A stretch of DNA of 64,000 nucleotides from Actinernus sp. WN-2022. Its lineage: Eukaryota > Cnidaria > Anthozoa > Actiniaria > Actinernidae. The notes under the pieces are model-generated. The model was not told where the DNA came from and did not search any database. It was given only the letters and a program-made list of their open reading frames with translations. Where the stretch lies: contig JAOWCC010001589.1 in NCBI GenBank assembly GCA_030867875.1, forward strand, positions 86,823,537-86,887,536, given 5' to 3'. This document shows positions 25,401-31,262 of this stretch, piece after piece; the stretch's first letter is position 1; the number at the start of each line of letters is the position of its first letter. Made by a program: the position numbers and the translations under genes.

Positions 25401-26848
25401 GCTTCCATATCTGCATGTAATACACTGAGGTGGGAGGCGAGGGGGTGAGGCTAATCCACTTTGGGGACTACAAAGGGTAGGAGTAGAAGATATCATTCCT
25501 CCGCTACCTCACTAGAACAATGTGTTACATTGAGTTAAGCGAATGAGCTTCCCTGCCTGTGATCTCGAAAATAAATCATTAGTGTAGATTTTCTTTTGAG
25601 GATGAAGATTCTTCGTTTTATCATCCAGAAACAGGACGCAAAGACGAGAAAATGGAGATCGGAAAAGATATTCCTGAACCACCAACGATGGAGGATTTTA
25701 TCTCTGAAGAACACGATAAGTATGTCGGCTCTACCGAGAGTCCTGTGAATGAGAATTTACAAGCGCGGTTACAGTCAGAAGGTCATGGACAAACACAGGG
25801 AGAAGGAGAGGGAGAGTTACGAGAACAGCAAAGGCAAGAAGAAGGAGAAGGAGATAGAACACAACGAAAGGAAGAAGAAGAACAAGGAGAGCTACAACCG
25901 CAAAAACAACAGGGACAACAACAGGGAAAGGGAGAGTTACGAGAACAGCAAAGACAAGTAGAAGGTGAAGGAGAAGAAGGAAGAACACAAGGAAAGGAAG
26001 GAGAAGAACAAGGAGAGCTACAACCGCAAAAACAACAGGGACAACAACAGGGAAAGAGAGAGTTACGAGAACAGCAAAGACAAGTAGAAGGTGAAGGAGA
26101 AGAAGGAAGAACACAAGGAAAGGAAGGAGAAGAACAAGGAGAGCTACAACAGCAAAAACAACAGGGACAACAACAGGGAAAAAGAGAGTTACGAGAACAG
26201 CAAAGACAAGTAGAAGGTGAAGGAGAAGAAGGAAGAACACAAGGAAAGGAAGGAGAAGAACAAGGAGAGCTACAACCGCAAAAACAACAGGGACAACAAC
26301 AGGGAAAGAGAGAGTTACGAGTACAGCAAAGACAAGTAGAAGGTGAAGGAGAAGAAGGAAGAACACAAGGAAAGGAAGGAGAAGAACAAGGAGAGCTACA
26401 ACAGCAAAAACAACAGGGACAACAACAGGGAAAGAGAGAGTTACGAGAACAGCAAAGACAAGTAGAAGGTGAAGGAGAAGAAGGAAGAACACAAGGAAAG
26501 GAAGAAGAAGAACAAGGAGAGCTACAACCGAAAGAGCAACAGGGACAACAACAGGGAAAGAGAGAGTTACGAGAACAGCAAAGACAAGTAGAAGGTGAAG
26601 GAGAAGAAGGAAGAACACAAGGAAAGGAAGAAGAAGAACAAGGAGAGCTACAACCGAAAGAGCAACAGATGAGCGGGACAGAAACACCAACACAAGAGCC
26701 AATGCAGTCAGAAGAACAACAAGGCGAGGAAGGAAAGACGCAAGATCAGGAAGGCAATCGCCAACAGAAAACACCAGACCGAGAACAACAACAACAGCCA
26801 AAACGAATAAAGCATGAAGAACGAGATAAATCATACAAAGAAGACTAA
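4752..26848 (+). CDS. MACROD2: MACROD1/2-type macrodomain mono-ADP-ribosyl hydrolase, 11 exons
   Basis: Exons: 4752-4791, 6851-7000, 9706-9819, 10323-10352, 10925-11020, 14299-14319, 16438-16541, 21014-21044, 23200-23279, 24341-24455, 25608-26848. All introns are GT-AG and all phases agree. The sum is 2022 nt, or 673 residues plus stop. Residues 17-55 carry the MACROD-specific helix before the domain ([26 protein letters not shown]). The macrodomain covers about 75-250: [71 protein letters not shown]. The family removes mono-ADP-ribose from acidic residues and hydrolyses O-acetyl-ADP-ribose. Residues 310-640 are a Glu/Gln/Lys/Arg tail of seven 42-residue repeats; human MACROD2 also has an acidic C-terminal tail. 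The usual FPCISTG loop reads FCCVSTG here. It may be a pre-duplication orthologue of MACROD1 and MACROD2, so the symbol is approximate. Confidence 0.93.
5255..5574. mobile_element. Foldback MITE with about 74-bp arms
   Basis: Arms at 5255-5328 and 5501-5574 are near-perfect reverse complements (TTCCCTGCTAGCAGAGGTCT ... and its inverse), separated by about 170 bp. Related CTGCTAG/AGAG-TCTCTCT motifs recur near 6326, 8800 and 9245, so this is a family. It sits in MACROD intron 1. Confidence 0.8.
5580..6165 (+). mobile_element. LINE 3-prime fragment (CR1/L2-like)
   Basis: The open frame 5580-5789 reads like the C-terminal end of a CR1/L2/Jockey-group reverse transcriptase ([18 protein letters not shown]). 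An AT-rich 3-prime region follows, ending in AATAAAGTTTATGTATGTATG, a typical short-repeat LINE tail. It is 5-prime truncated and its N-terminal part overlaps the foldback MITE. Non-functional. Confidence 0.55.
6166..6850. other. Rest of MACROD intron 1: MITE fragment, no gene
   Basis: 6188-6290 resembles one half of the hairpin MITEs at 10410 and 12925 (GTGCAAGAAG..., CAAATTCTTTGTTTTCTAA). The remainder shows nothing recognisable before the exon 2 acceptor. Confidence 0.4.
6851..7000 (+). CDS. MACROD2: MACROD exon 2 (N-terminal helical region)
   Basis: Bounded by TTTCCTGCAG and GTAAGT. Encodes [18 protein letters not shown] then [11 protein letters not shown], the charged helix and DSI/NSI-SW motif that precede the macrodomain in animal MACROD proteins. 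Confidence 0.93.
   Translation, partial: RKRNGGSCMKRCHLRKRENSTSAEKNLLCWIAFKAGRIATRKTCAIFTI
7069..7757. repeat. Minisatellite, about 71 bp x 9-10
   Basis: The unit contains TTCAATTCCCTGTCACTCAA then CCATGTTTGAGTAGTTGACA then TGGTGGACTTGCTATCCAGA. The segment ACTCAACCATGTTTGAGT is nearly self-complementary. Copies differ by small indels. It lies in MACROD intron 2. Confidence 0.93.
8084..9634. mobile_element. Non-autonomous TTAA-site DNA transposon
   Basis: Flanked by exact TTAA on both sides (8084-8087 and 9631-9634). The terminal inverted repeat of about 30 bp starts AGGGGCCGTCTCACTCACAG and ends in its near-inverse CACTGTGGGTGAGACGGCCCCT. The body (1543 bp) has two diverged direct repeats (about 8540-8890 and 8965-9390) and CT/TA microsatellites, with no transposase. 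A TTAA target with these ends fits piggyBac or Kolobok groups; which one is not decidable. Inserted in MACROD intron 2. Confidence 0.88.
9706..9819 (+). CDS. MACROD2: MACROD exon 3 (macrodomain start)
   Basis: Acceptor TTTTTTTAACCAG, donor GTATGG. Encodes [10 protein letters not shown] then [19 protein letters not shown], the first strand and the GDIT adenine-binding motif of the macrodomain. Confidence 0.97.
10323..10352 (+). CDS. MACROD2: MACROD exon 4 (30-nt microexon, glycine loop)
   Basis: A 30-nt exon between TTTAAATTTAG and GTAAGT encoding [10 protein letters not shown], the Asn plus tetraglycine loop that holds the distal ribose. Too short for ordinary ORF detection; identified by homology and phase. 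Confidence 0.96.
10410..10555. mobile_element. Hairpin MITE
   Basis: An almost complete palindrome of about 145 bp: AAGAGGTGAGCGCAAGAAAG ... pairs with CTTTCTTGCGCTCACCCCTT. It lies in MACROD intron 4. A related hairpin is at 12925-13073. Confidence 0.82.
10925..11020 (+). CDS. MACROD2: MACROD exon 5
   Basis: Acceptor TTTGCAG, donor GTGGGT. Encodes [17 protein letters not shown] and [21 protein letters not shown] is nearly invariant in MACROD proteins. Confidence 0.97.
11780..12926. mobile_element. DNA transposon remnant with about 40-bp inverted ends and an internal duplication
   Basis: The left end (ATTGAAGAGCTCAGTGCAAA, then AAGTGATCAAGTGACGATTT) is inverted at 12889-12926. Inside, a segment of about 200 bp is directly repeated (about 11806-12000 and 12016-12240), both copies containing ACTTTTACGGTCGCGTT and ACCTGTTGGCTCCCCTTC. 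No transposase frame is present. It lies in MACROD intron 5. Confidence 0.75.
12925..13073. mobile_element. Hairpin MITE abutting the previous element
   Basis: TTGAAGGTTTGTGTGCAACA ... pairs with TGCACACTGTCCTTCAA, and the middle also folds (AATTTTCCTT/AAGGTAGAATT). It is the same family as 10410-10555. It shares a few bases with the right end of the neighbouring transposon. Confidence 0.7.
13459..13492. repeat. Poly-C tract
   Basis: A run of about 32 C residues, with a G11-12 run about 100 bp upstream (13359-13370). Length is likely unreliable in assembly. Confidence 0.95.
13493..13800 (+). mobile_element. SINE body fragment (family A, headless)
   Basis: Parallels the body of the complete SINE at 27945-28290: a TTCTTCCTCTTCTA-like segment, ACGAAAGAGTAG, AACTGCACGGCAG, GCCACAA-AGCAGT and GAAG(T/C)GCATTTGAATAT. 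The tRNA-like head is missing, replaced by poly-C. Confidence 0.7.
13801..14298. other. MACROD intron 5, distal part
   Basis: Contains an imperfect inverted pair around 13808-13930 and 13980-14030 (ATGTTTTATACTATCATAAA and ATGTTATATACTCTGATAAA-like) with GCGCGCG-rich spacers, probably another decayed MITE. No gene is visible up to microexon 6. Confidence 0.4.
14299..14319 (+). CDS. MACROD2: MACROD exon 6 (21-nt microexon)
   Basis: Only 21 nt between AATTCTAG and GTAAGT, encoding GHKLPAK. It supplies the LPAK motif that must precede YIIHTVGP in the next exon; phases 1 and 1 agree with both neighbours. Confidence 0.92.
14429..14470. repeat. Poly-C followed by (CA)n
   Basis: A C run of about 22 followed by about nine CA dinucleotides, in MACROD intron 6. 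Confidence 0.95.
14753..14932. mobile_element. 180-bp MITE, hAT-like ends
   Basis: Ends CAGGGGTTTCAATA and TATTGAAACCCCTG are exact inverses. The interior has repeated GGCGG/CCGCCGG inverted motifs. CAGGG-type termini suggest hAT. A CATGG flanks both sides, but an 8-bp duplication is not clear. Confidence 0.75.
14980..15960. mobile_element. Cluster of MITE-like inverted repeats
   Basis: Three items are visible. CAGTCAAACCCCACTTTATGG at 14986 looks like a pogo/Tigger-type terminus. 15254-15602 is bounded by TTAACTCTTTCACTGCT and its inverse AGCAGCGAAAGAGTTAA, with an inner hairpin (TTGAGTAAACTCTACATC). 15650-15945 has inverted halves around CACCACAAGAAAGA and TATTTACTCAAATATCTTCA. No coding sequence is present. 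Confidence 0.6.
16438..16541 (+). CDS. MACROD2: MACROD exon 7
   Basis: Acceptor CCGTCATAG, donor GTAAGT. Encodes [20 protein letters not shown] and [17 protein letters not shown] and the following helix are conserved in the family. Confidence 0.96.
16780..18060 (-). pseudogene. CR1/L2-like LINE reverse transcriptase remnant
   Basis: Minus-strand reading shows the end of a non-LTR reverse transcriptase. YADDTQLYL (about 17560-17590) is the catalytic box. [20 protein letters not shown], then [20 protein letters not shown] and [15 protein letters not shown] are the C-terminal hallmarks of the CR1/L2 group. [12 protein letters not shown] lies upstream. Several stops and frame breaks make it non-functional. 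It lies in MACROD intron 7, antisense to the gene. Confidence 0.85.
18480..18605 (+). mobile_element. LINE 3-prime tail with (TATC)n
   Basis: AATAAAGGTGTCTATCTATC ends a plus-strand segment, and the minus-strand endonuclease fragment begins directly after it. An AATAAA followed by a short tandem repeat is the usual 3-prime end of L2/CR1-group elements. Confidence 0.5.
18600..19130 (-). pseudogene. LINE endonuclease-domain remnant
   Basis: Minus-strand translation reads [10 protein letters not shown] ... [20 protein letters not shown] ... LDLIISR ... [12 protein letters not shown]. This is the C-terminal half of an apurinic-type endonuclease (GDFN, SDH). The order on the minus strand (endonuclease at 19130, RT at 18060-16780) fits one degraded CR1/L2-type element interrupted by other sequence. 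Confidence 0.85.
19265..19350. repeat. 21-bp tandem repeat with E-box, x 4
   Basis: Unit CTGATATAATACAGTCACGTG, three full copies plus partials. A further E-box-containing segment (19395-19470) follows and is found inverted at 51870-52015. Confidence 0.85.
19686..20275. repeat. 26-bp minisatellite x 23, one CACGTG E-box per unit
   Basis: Exactly 26-bp spacing from CACGTG at 19696 to CACGTG at 20268, 23 copies. The unit contains CATTATCACGTGACCTGTAC then GTCATC or GACATC. Two positions vary (CCTG/CATG; GTC/GAC), giving a few subtypes; two copies have GTGG instead of GTGA. ATCACGTGAC is close to USF/MITF/TFE-type sites. It lies in MACROD intron 7. Confidence 0.97.
20353..20491 (+). repeat. 33-bp repeat x 4 built from tRNA box-A-like sequence
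   Basis: Each unit contains TTAGCTCAGTTGGTTAGCGG then CTCAGCTCACTGG. TAGCTCAGTTGG is the D-arm/box A of a tRNA, and each unit holds two box-A-like segments. It lies just upstream of a SINE body whose normal tRNA head is missing, so it is probably an amplified relic of the head. Confidence 0.85.
20640..20950 (+). mobile_element. SINE body (family A)
   Basis: CTTGGGCAGGGACGTATAAG, GTTGGCCTTGTCTCC, CGAGAAAGAGTAGGGAATTG, ACTGCACGGCAGC and AATAGCAGTCCG all match the complete SINE at 27945-28290, in the same order. A box B (GGTTCGA) is not present. Confidence 0.8.
21014..21044 (+). CDS. MACROD2: MACROD exon 8 (31-nt microexon, substrate loop)
   Basis: A 31-nt exon between TGGGTTCGTTAG and GTGAGT, encoding [10 protein letters not shown] with the following Gly split. 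It provides the STG phosphate-binding loop. The family consensus is FPC-I-STG; Cys replaces Pro here. Introns of about 4.5 and 2.2 kb flank it. Confidence 0.93.
21370..21530. repeat. Dispersed repeat containing telomere-like TTAGGG
   Basis: About 150 bp, including CCTCTCAAAACCTTGCATTT and TTTTAGGGTTAGGGTTTGTA, found in inverse orientation at 54410-54560 with the same order of motifs. The TTAGGG units are part of the dispersed repeat and not a telomere. Confidence 0.75.
22129..22960. repeat. 48-bp minisatellite x about 17
   Basis: Unit ATTGAACAGCATTGAACAGA then GAGA(C/G)AATGAAACACATCCA, about 17 copies, with C/G alternation at one site and T/G at CTTACA/CTGACA. Because 48 is divisible by three, long open frames exist on both strands. 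It lies in MACROD intron 8. Confidence 0.96.
23200..23279 (+). CDS. MACROD2: MACROD exon 9
   Basis: Acceptor TTCTTTTCAG, donor GTAAGA. Encodes [20 protein letters not shown], the GYP loop and following helix of the macrodomain. Confidence 0.95.
23385..23690 (+). pseudogene. LINE reverse transcriptase C-terminal fragment
   Basis: Plus-strand frames give [35 protein letters not shown] and [14 protein letters not shown], the conserved C terminus of CR1/L2-group RT, with frame breaks. An AT-rich tail follows. MACROD intron 9. Confidence 0.8.
24341..24455 (+). CDS. MACROD2: MACROD exon 10 (macrodomain end)
   Basis: Acceptor TTCATTATAG, donor GTAAAG. Encodes [20 protein letters not shown], the last strand and helix, then an acidic linker ([12 protein letters not shown]) leading to the tail. 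Confidence 0.93.
24575..24755. mobile_element. MITE with inverted ends
   Basis: GACTACAACGACCAGAATCC is inverted as GGATTCTGGTTGTTGTAGTC, and outer segments (GATGATGACGTCATGTGAC / CCAAGACGCCATCATGC) extend the pairing. About 180 bp in MACROD intron 10. Confidence 0.7.
24830..25050 (+). mobile_element. Penelope-like terminal-repeat fragment with hammerhead-like core
   Basis: The segment GCTCTGACGAAGGGCTAGCG, followed by CTCGAAACGTCAGCTG, has a hammerhead-ribozyme-like layout at 24925-24958: CTGACGA core, a GGGC/GCTC stem II with TAGC loop, GAAA, a two-base self-complementary stem III, then TC, with GCT/AGC as stem I. Penelope-like elements are known to carry such minimal-stem-III hammerheads. 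One extra A lies between core and stem II. Confidence 0.5.
25088..25145. repeat. Poly-G / purine tract
   Basis: A run of about 14 G residues within a GGGAGGGG/GAGAGGGA purine-only stretch in MACROD intron 10. Confidence 0.9.
25228..25382. repeat. Dispersed repeat, copy 1 (second copy 40282-40432)
   Basis: About 150 bp nearly identical to 40282-40432, including GGGTCGGGTGGAACTTCTCG and AGTGCAGTAC(A/G)AAAACAATA and TCTCGAGAGGTTCC. I count only a few differences. The two copies lie in introns of two unrelated genes about 15 kb apart, in the same orientation. Confidence 0.9.
25608..26848 (+). CDS. MACROD2: MACROD exon 11 (repeat-expanded C-terminal tail)
   Basis: The phase-1 acceptor that keeps the frame is GAGGATGAAG/ATTCTTCG; the neighbouring GAG acceptor would give an immediate stop. 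The exon encodes 413 residues. It opens with [15 protein letters not shown] and an acidic stretch ([16 protein letters not shown]). Seven tandem 42-residue repeats follow (key pieces [19 protein letters not shown] and [16 protein letters not shown]), then a Q/E/K terminus ending KSYKED. The open antisense frame of 376 codons is a by-product of the 126-bp unit being divisible by three. Confidence 0.88.
25795..26670 (+). repeat. Coding minisatellite, 126 bp x 7
   Basis: Seven copies of a 126-bp unit inside the last MACROD exon. Copies are nearly identical; differences include HQ/PQ-type changes such as LQPQK versus LQQQK or LQPKE. The first copy is the most divergent. In-frame length and preserved coding suggest recent expansion with the frame maintained. 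Confidence 0.93.
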
Positions 26849-27575
26849 GCATAGTGAACAAGATGCAACCCTATAAATCATAAGTCTAGTTTTAAGTAGA
26901 TTATATCATTTTTAGGCCAAGATAGAATGTTGAGTTGAGAGTTGAAAAGATTCCTTGTTGTCAAACAGCACGCGTTGCGGTAAACCAAGTATCGAGACAT
27001 CTTGGTGTACATCCAATACAATTCGGACGCGAACATTGTAAGGTACTTATGATATGAACTAAATGCTGCGTTTAGATTGGTTAGCACCCTTAATCAATTA
27101 TTTAATAAAATATATATAGGCTGAGTGTGTATTTGAGTAGATTTGCCTTTACTGAGGTAAAACTCATGAGCTTTCTTTACTACAGTAAACCTACCCGACC
27201 TGTCAAATGAGAAGACAAACAGAATCCAGATGAGTTTTGTGTTGTACTGCTGACACACTGGTGAGGTCATACTTGAGGTTGAAGGTTTATTTCAATTCAG
27301 TAAATATGCCTTTATGCCTTCCCCCTTCCTTCAAAGCGTAATACCCAAAGTGCTGCATTCACTGAGCTTGTTTGCTGGGCAAGATACTATAACTCACATA
27401 CAGGCATGAGCCAAAGCCCATAGCCGCTTTTAATAAAAAGAACCATTTCAATAGTAATTAGTTACTTATTTACAAATGTTGATCGAATCAATGTTTTTGC
27501 CCAGTAAAGGTGAGGGCAAGGAAAACGCCAAAAGCATCATGATGAAAGAAGTGATCCAGGCGAATGCAGCACTGA
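26849..27575. other. MACROD 3-prime flank
   Basis: Presumed 3-prime UTR followed by unannotated AT-rich DNA. Nothing else is recognised. Confidence 0.4.
27104..27109 (+). terminator. Candidate poly(A) signal of MACROD
   Basis: The first AATAAA downstream of the MACROD stop, about 255 bp after it. The surrounding TTTAGATTGGTTA segment also occurs near 10250, so the signal may belong to a dispersed repeat. Confidence 0.3.
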
Positions 27576-27599
27576 CAAATGTCTCATGTTGATAATATA

Positions 27600-27815
27600 A
27601 TAATAATAGCCTAATGGTTGCCCCTGCCAACCATTTAGTATAAAATAGATAATAGAATACTGATTGCTACTGACCTAATAAAATGGTTGCCCTTGCTAAC
27701 CATTCAGTATAAAATAGATAATCTAATTGCTACTGGCCTAATAGAATGTTTAACCATTTAGTATAAAATAGATAATCTAATTGCTACTGGCCTAATAGAA
27801 TGATTACCCACCCTT
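27600..27815. repeat. Short tandem duplication, about 60-70 bp x 3-4
   Basis: CCATTTAGTATAAAATAGAT then AAT(C/A)TAATTGCTACTGGCC then TAATAGAATG recurs three to four times with small deletions between copies. Confidence 0.8.
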
Positions 27816-27944
27816 TTCAGGTAGGTACGTTACTTCAGTAAAGTTTCTTTCATCCTCCCGCCGTTTCTATCGTAACTGACCAGAGTTGAGTTTACTATGA
27901 TAAACTACAAAAATGGGTCACATTCGAAAAAGTGTGACCTCAGC

Positions 27945-28290
27945 CAATACACTAACTCCTGTTAGCTCACTTGGTAGAGCACGGTCTAGAGTGCGGGAGG
28001 TCGGGGGTTCGAACCCGGCAGTGTCCTTGGCAGGGACGTTTATAAGCCGTTGGCCTTGTCTCCTACTTCTAATCAACCTGTTGTACTACTCGAAAAAGAG
28101 AAGGGGATTGTCACCCAGTACAGCAGCCTGGCCATTGCCTAACCACACGCTCAATATTGTAAACTACGTGGCAGCCATTGGCGCCGTAATAGCAGTCCGA
28201 AAAATTCACTGACTGGATATGTCAGTAAAATGTAAAGCGCCATGCATGAGACTGTGGTATATGGCGCTTTATAAATAACCCCCTATCATC
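27945..28290 (+). mobile_element. tRNA-derived SINE (family A), essentially complete
   Basis: The head is tRNA-like: box A TTAGCTCACTTGGTAGAGCA and box B GGGGTTCGAACCC, spaced as in a tRNA (pol III promoter). The body follows (TTGGCAGGGACGTTTATAAG, GTTGGCCTTGTCTCC, GTCCGAAAAATTCACTGACT), then a 3-prime end in GGCGCTTTATAAATAACC and an ATT/ATC microsatellite. Family members are at 13493-13800 and 20640-20950. A functional tRNA is unlikely because the acceptor stem does not close. Confidence 0.85.
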
Positions 28291-28414
28291 ATTATTATTA
28301 CTAAAAATAGGACCGCAATGCGATCATCGGCGACCATTCGGTTTTGAGGAGAGTGGAAGAGGTGACTGTCGTTGAAGAAAAGTTTATAAATTGCATTACA
28401 GGGAAATTGTGCGG

Positions 28415-29990
28415 CTTCTGTGTGTTTTCATTGTTATAAGTGTTGGTATGTAAAATTATTGGATGAAAAATGGGATGTCGAATTTTATATCATGGGCGAC
28501 CTCAACTGTACCTTATTAGCTCCACAAGATCATAATACTATCATTGCAGACGTTTATGGTCTGTGCCAGTTGATAAGTACTCCAACACGCATAACTAATA
28601 CATCGTCTATACTTTGAGAGATTGACCTTATATATACAAATAGTCCAAATAGAGTTGTTTGCTCTTGTGTGCCTCACATTACTATAGGTGATCATAGTCT
28701 TATTTATGCATTCCTTAAATTGTCCGTTGAACCAACTCGTAAAGGACACTCCACCATTACTTATAGGAAATTCATTTTGTTTTATTCTACACGGATGACA
28801 TAAATAGCTTTAAAAATGATACAAATATTATGTGGTCTGTTTGATTTTTTTTTTTCCGTTGAGTCGACAAACGTACCCTGGGTACCAGAGGTTCTACTGT
28901 CCCATTGTACCCAGGGTAACAAACATGCCCATTGCGCACAAAGCGTATAAGAATGCGATCAATAACAATGAAGGCATGCAGAAAAATCAACAACTCTATA
29001 AAAGATATCGAGAACAATGGCATTTCTTCTTCCGATTCACACGAGTTGTCTGACGTCTTGAATGATCATTTTGCCACCATTGCACCAAAGCTCGCATGTG
29101 AAGTACTACACAGTTCAAATGATAAATCGCATCTCGAATACCTAACTAAAACAAACAAGGTTTAAGCGTAAGTGAACAGATAGCTCTACAGTTTTTTCGC
29201 TTTTATCCAAGCTGTGTACGTCTAAAGCTACAGGCCTGGACAAAATATCAGCCAGACTCCTTCGTGGGTGTGCTGTGCTTCATTTTTAATAAATCTATTG
29301 TATCTGGAATCTTTCCGGAAGAATGGAAGTGTTCCAAAGTTATTCCATTGTTCAAACAGGAAGACCGAGCTGATTTAAACGACTATCGAATCACCAATCG
29401 GGGTTCCGGTCCCTCCATTCAACCGTGACTGCTTTACTTGAGGCAACTGATATTAAATTGGGCACCTATCAATATAGGAACGAACCAGAGGAGACGGCTG
29501 AAATTCAGGCTAATCTATCAAATGTTATGTAAATGTTTATCTGATAATCGCCAACTCACCTCCGTCACTTACTATTAACGGCACTCCAATAAAGCAAGTT
29601 AATAATACGAAAACACTTGGAGTTTATGTAGATGAAACCCTATATTGAGAAATTATCGAAGAAAATTTCATCGGGCATCGGTGCCTTAAAGCGCACAAGG
29701 CCCTTTGCCCCATTCATCACACTGCAGTCTATTTTTAATTCTCTTGTTCAACCTCATTTTAATTATTTCTGTACCTCAGTTTGGATTAATTGTTATGGAC
29801 TTTGTCAAAAACTCCAAAAGCTTCAAAATCGTGCCGCTCGTATTTTAACCTACTCTAGTTTTGTCACTAATGCGGATGATCTATTTAAAACTCTTGGTTG
29901 GAGAAAACTCAATTCTCAACGCCAAATTCAGAGGGCTGTAATGGTTTATAAATCTCTAATTTGTCAGCCGCGATAACGTTACCAGCTACA
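28415..29990 (+). pseudogene. Decayed CR1/Jockey-like LINE
   Basis: Reads in broken plus-strand frames. Endonuclease part: YIMGDLNCTLL ... LISTPTRIT ... EIDLIYTN ... GDHSLIYAF. RT-linker fragments: GIFPEEWKCSKVIPLFK. C-terminal part (29632-29976): SGIGALKRTRPF ... ALQSIFNSLVQPHFNY ... LQKLQNRAARILTYS ... DDLFKTLGWRKLN. The middle of the RT, including the catalytic box, is deleted. Multiple stops. Confidence 0.88.
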
Positions 29991-30183
29991 CCTTGAGAGA
30001 CACCGAGAGCAAACTTGCTATTCCAATTCCAAGTACGAACCACTCGGTTAAAGTTCCACTAACGATCGAATTTTGACGTGCGTATCAATGTTTTCGCATA
30101 TTGATAAAGTAGAGTTGATATATTATTAGCATGATGATTAAATGAATAGACGTGATGAAATGTAATTTCACCGTTTGACCTTT

Positions 30184-30336
30184 ATAGATGGTTTTCACTC
30201 AATCCCCAGAGATTCAAATGACAAAGGGCATGGCGGCCATGTTGGTGTACAGAACAAAAGAAGCTAACGAAGAATCTATTGTTAAAGGTACACCAACATG
30301 GCCGCCGTGACGTCATGTGCAAACCATCTATCTGCA
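30184..30336. mobile_element. TA-flanked hairpin MITE (mariner-like)
   Basis: TAGATGGTTTTCACTC ... GCGGCCATGTTGGTGTAC is inverted as GTACACCAACATGGCCGCCG ... GCAAACCATCTA. It is about 150 bp and flanked by TA, which fits a Tc1/mariner-type target. Confidence 0.8.
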
Positions 30337-30439
30337 TTATCTCTTCAAACCTATTTCGTAATTTCCTTTTATGTGTTACTATTGTATAAAACATGTGTCA
30401 TCGATTTTGTAATTTCCGCTCATAGTTACGTAATTAACA

Positions 30440-30600
30440 ATTTATATAAACCTTGTATCCATTTGTGACCTCCACTTAAAATAAACCTGAAGAAGGCTAG
30501 TACTGGCCAGCCGAAATATCGTATAAACCTCGACAAGCGTTGTATTTGATCAGCATTGCAGTAGTCTTCGGACACTTTATTATTATATTTTCTTCTTCTT
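30440..30600 (+). mobile_element. Second Penelope-like terminal-repeat fragment with hammerhead-like core
   Basis: CCTGAAGAAGGCTAGTACTG then GCCAGCCGAAATATCGTATA follows the same plan as the motif at 24925: CTGAAGA core (30487-30493), a GGCT/AGCC stem II, GAAA (30513-30516), a two-base self-complementary stem III (TA), then TC, and AC/GT at the start of stem I. It shares the extra A after the core. Confidence 0.5.
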
Positions 30601-31070
30601 GCTGATCAAGATCTGTTTTTTGATCCAACGTCAGGAGTTACATTTTCTGGGATTTCGTTTAGTTTTCAGAACACGGTGCATAGCATTCTTTGCGTAAGGA
30701 CGAAAGATTGTGCAGTTACTAGCGCTTTAGTAAACTATTCAGTGTATGGGCTCTGACACAGTGGAGCTTCAAACGTATGACAATTGTTCACAAGGGTATC
30801 CTCTCTCAGTTCAGTGGGAGTTTAGGCTTGAGGAGTTACATTCTAAGAGCAGCAGTCTCCTATAAACTCAGCGAGTCCTTTTTGTTTTGCGGCAAAGGCT
30901 AAACCGGTTTTCATCACGTGAGGCGATCTAGCGAATCGTATTGCATGAAAGCATGCTAATTTTAACTGACCAATCAGCTGCTACATTCAGGATCCTGAAT
31001 TACATGGCCAGAGCTTCTCTCTCTCTCTCTCTCGTCGCTTCGCTCCTCGCTTTCCGAGAGAGAGATTAGG
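30600..31070. other. Intergenic, nothing recognised
   Basis: Contains a CT microsatellite (31015-31033) and a short palindromic CTCGCTTCGCTCC segment. No gene or clear element end. Confidence 0.4.
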
Positions 31071-31262
31071 AGCTCTACCCATATATGTGAATTGAGTTTG
31101 TTGGTATCTCGCCTTTTTCTCCGGGTTCTCCGGTTTTTCTCCCTCCGCAAAAACCAACATTCTAAATTCCAATTCGATCTGTGGATTAGCCGGGACCTGG
31201 CTTTGATCAGCCCCCATGGTTGTTTCAGTTCCTTTTAGAAATTCAGAGTTTTAATCTAAACG
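31070..31262 (+). mobile_element. SINE family B body fragment
   Basis: CCATATATGTGAATTGAGTT, CTCCGGGTTCTCCGGTTTTT, CTGTGGATTAGCCGGGACCT and TTTGATCAGCCCCCATGGTT match the body of the headed SINE at 53216-53640 in order. The tRNA-like head is missing. Confidence 0.75.

Noticed and set aside
25601..25608. Splice acceptor TTCTTTTGAG for the last MACROD exon
   Set aside because: In phase 1 it creates a stop immediately; the next AG (ending at 25607) restores the long frame.
25731..26861. Minus-strand frame of 376 codons rich in Leu/Val/Phe, looking like a multi-pass membrane protein
   Set aside because: It is exactly antisense to the MACROD repeat exon; the 126-bp unit is divisible by three, which keeps the antisense open. 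GAA/CAA codons read backwards give Phe/Leu.
27955..28030. A functional tRNA gene
   Set aside because: Box A and B are present, but the acceptor stem does not close and SINE body sequence follows; relatives elsewhere lack the head.
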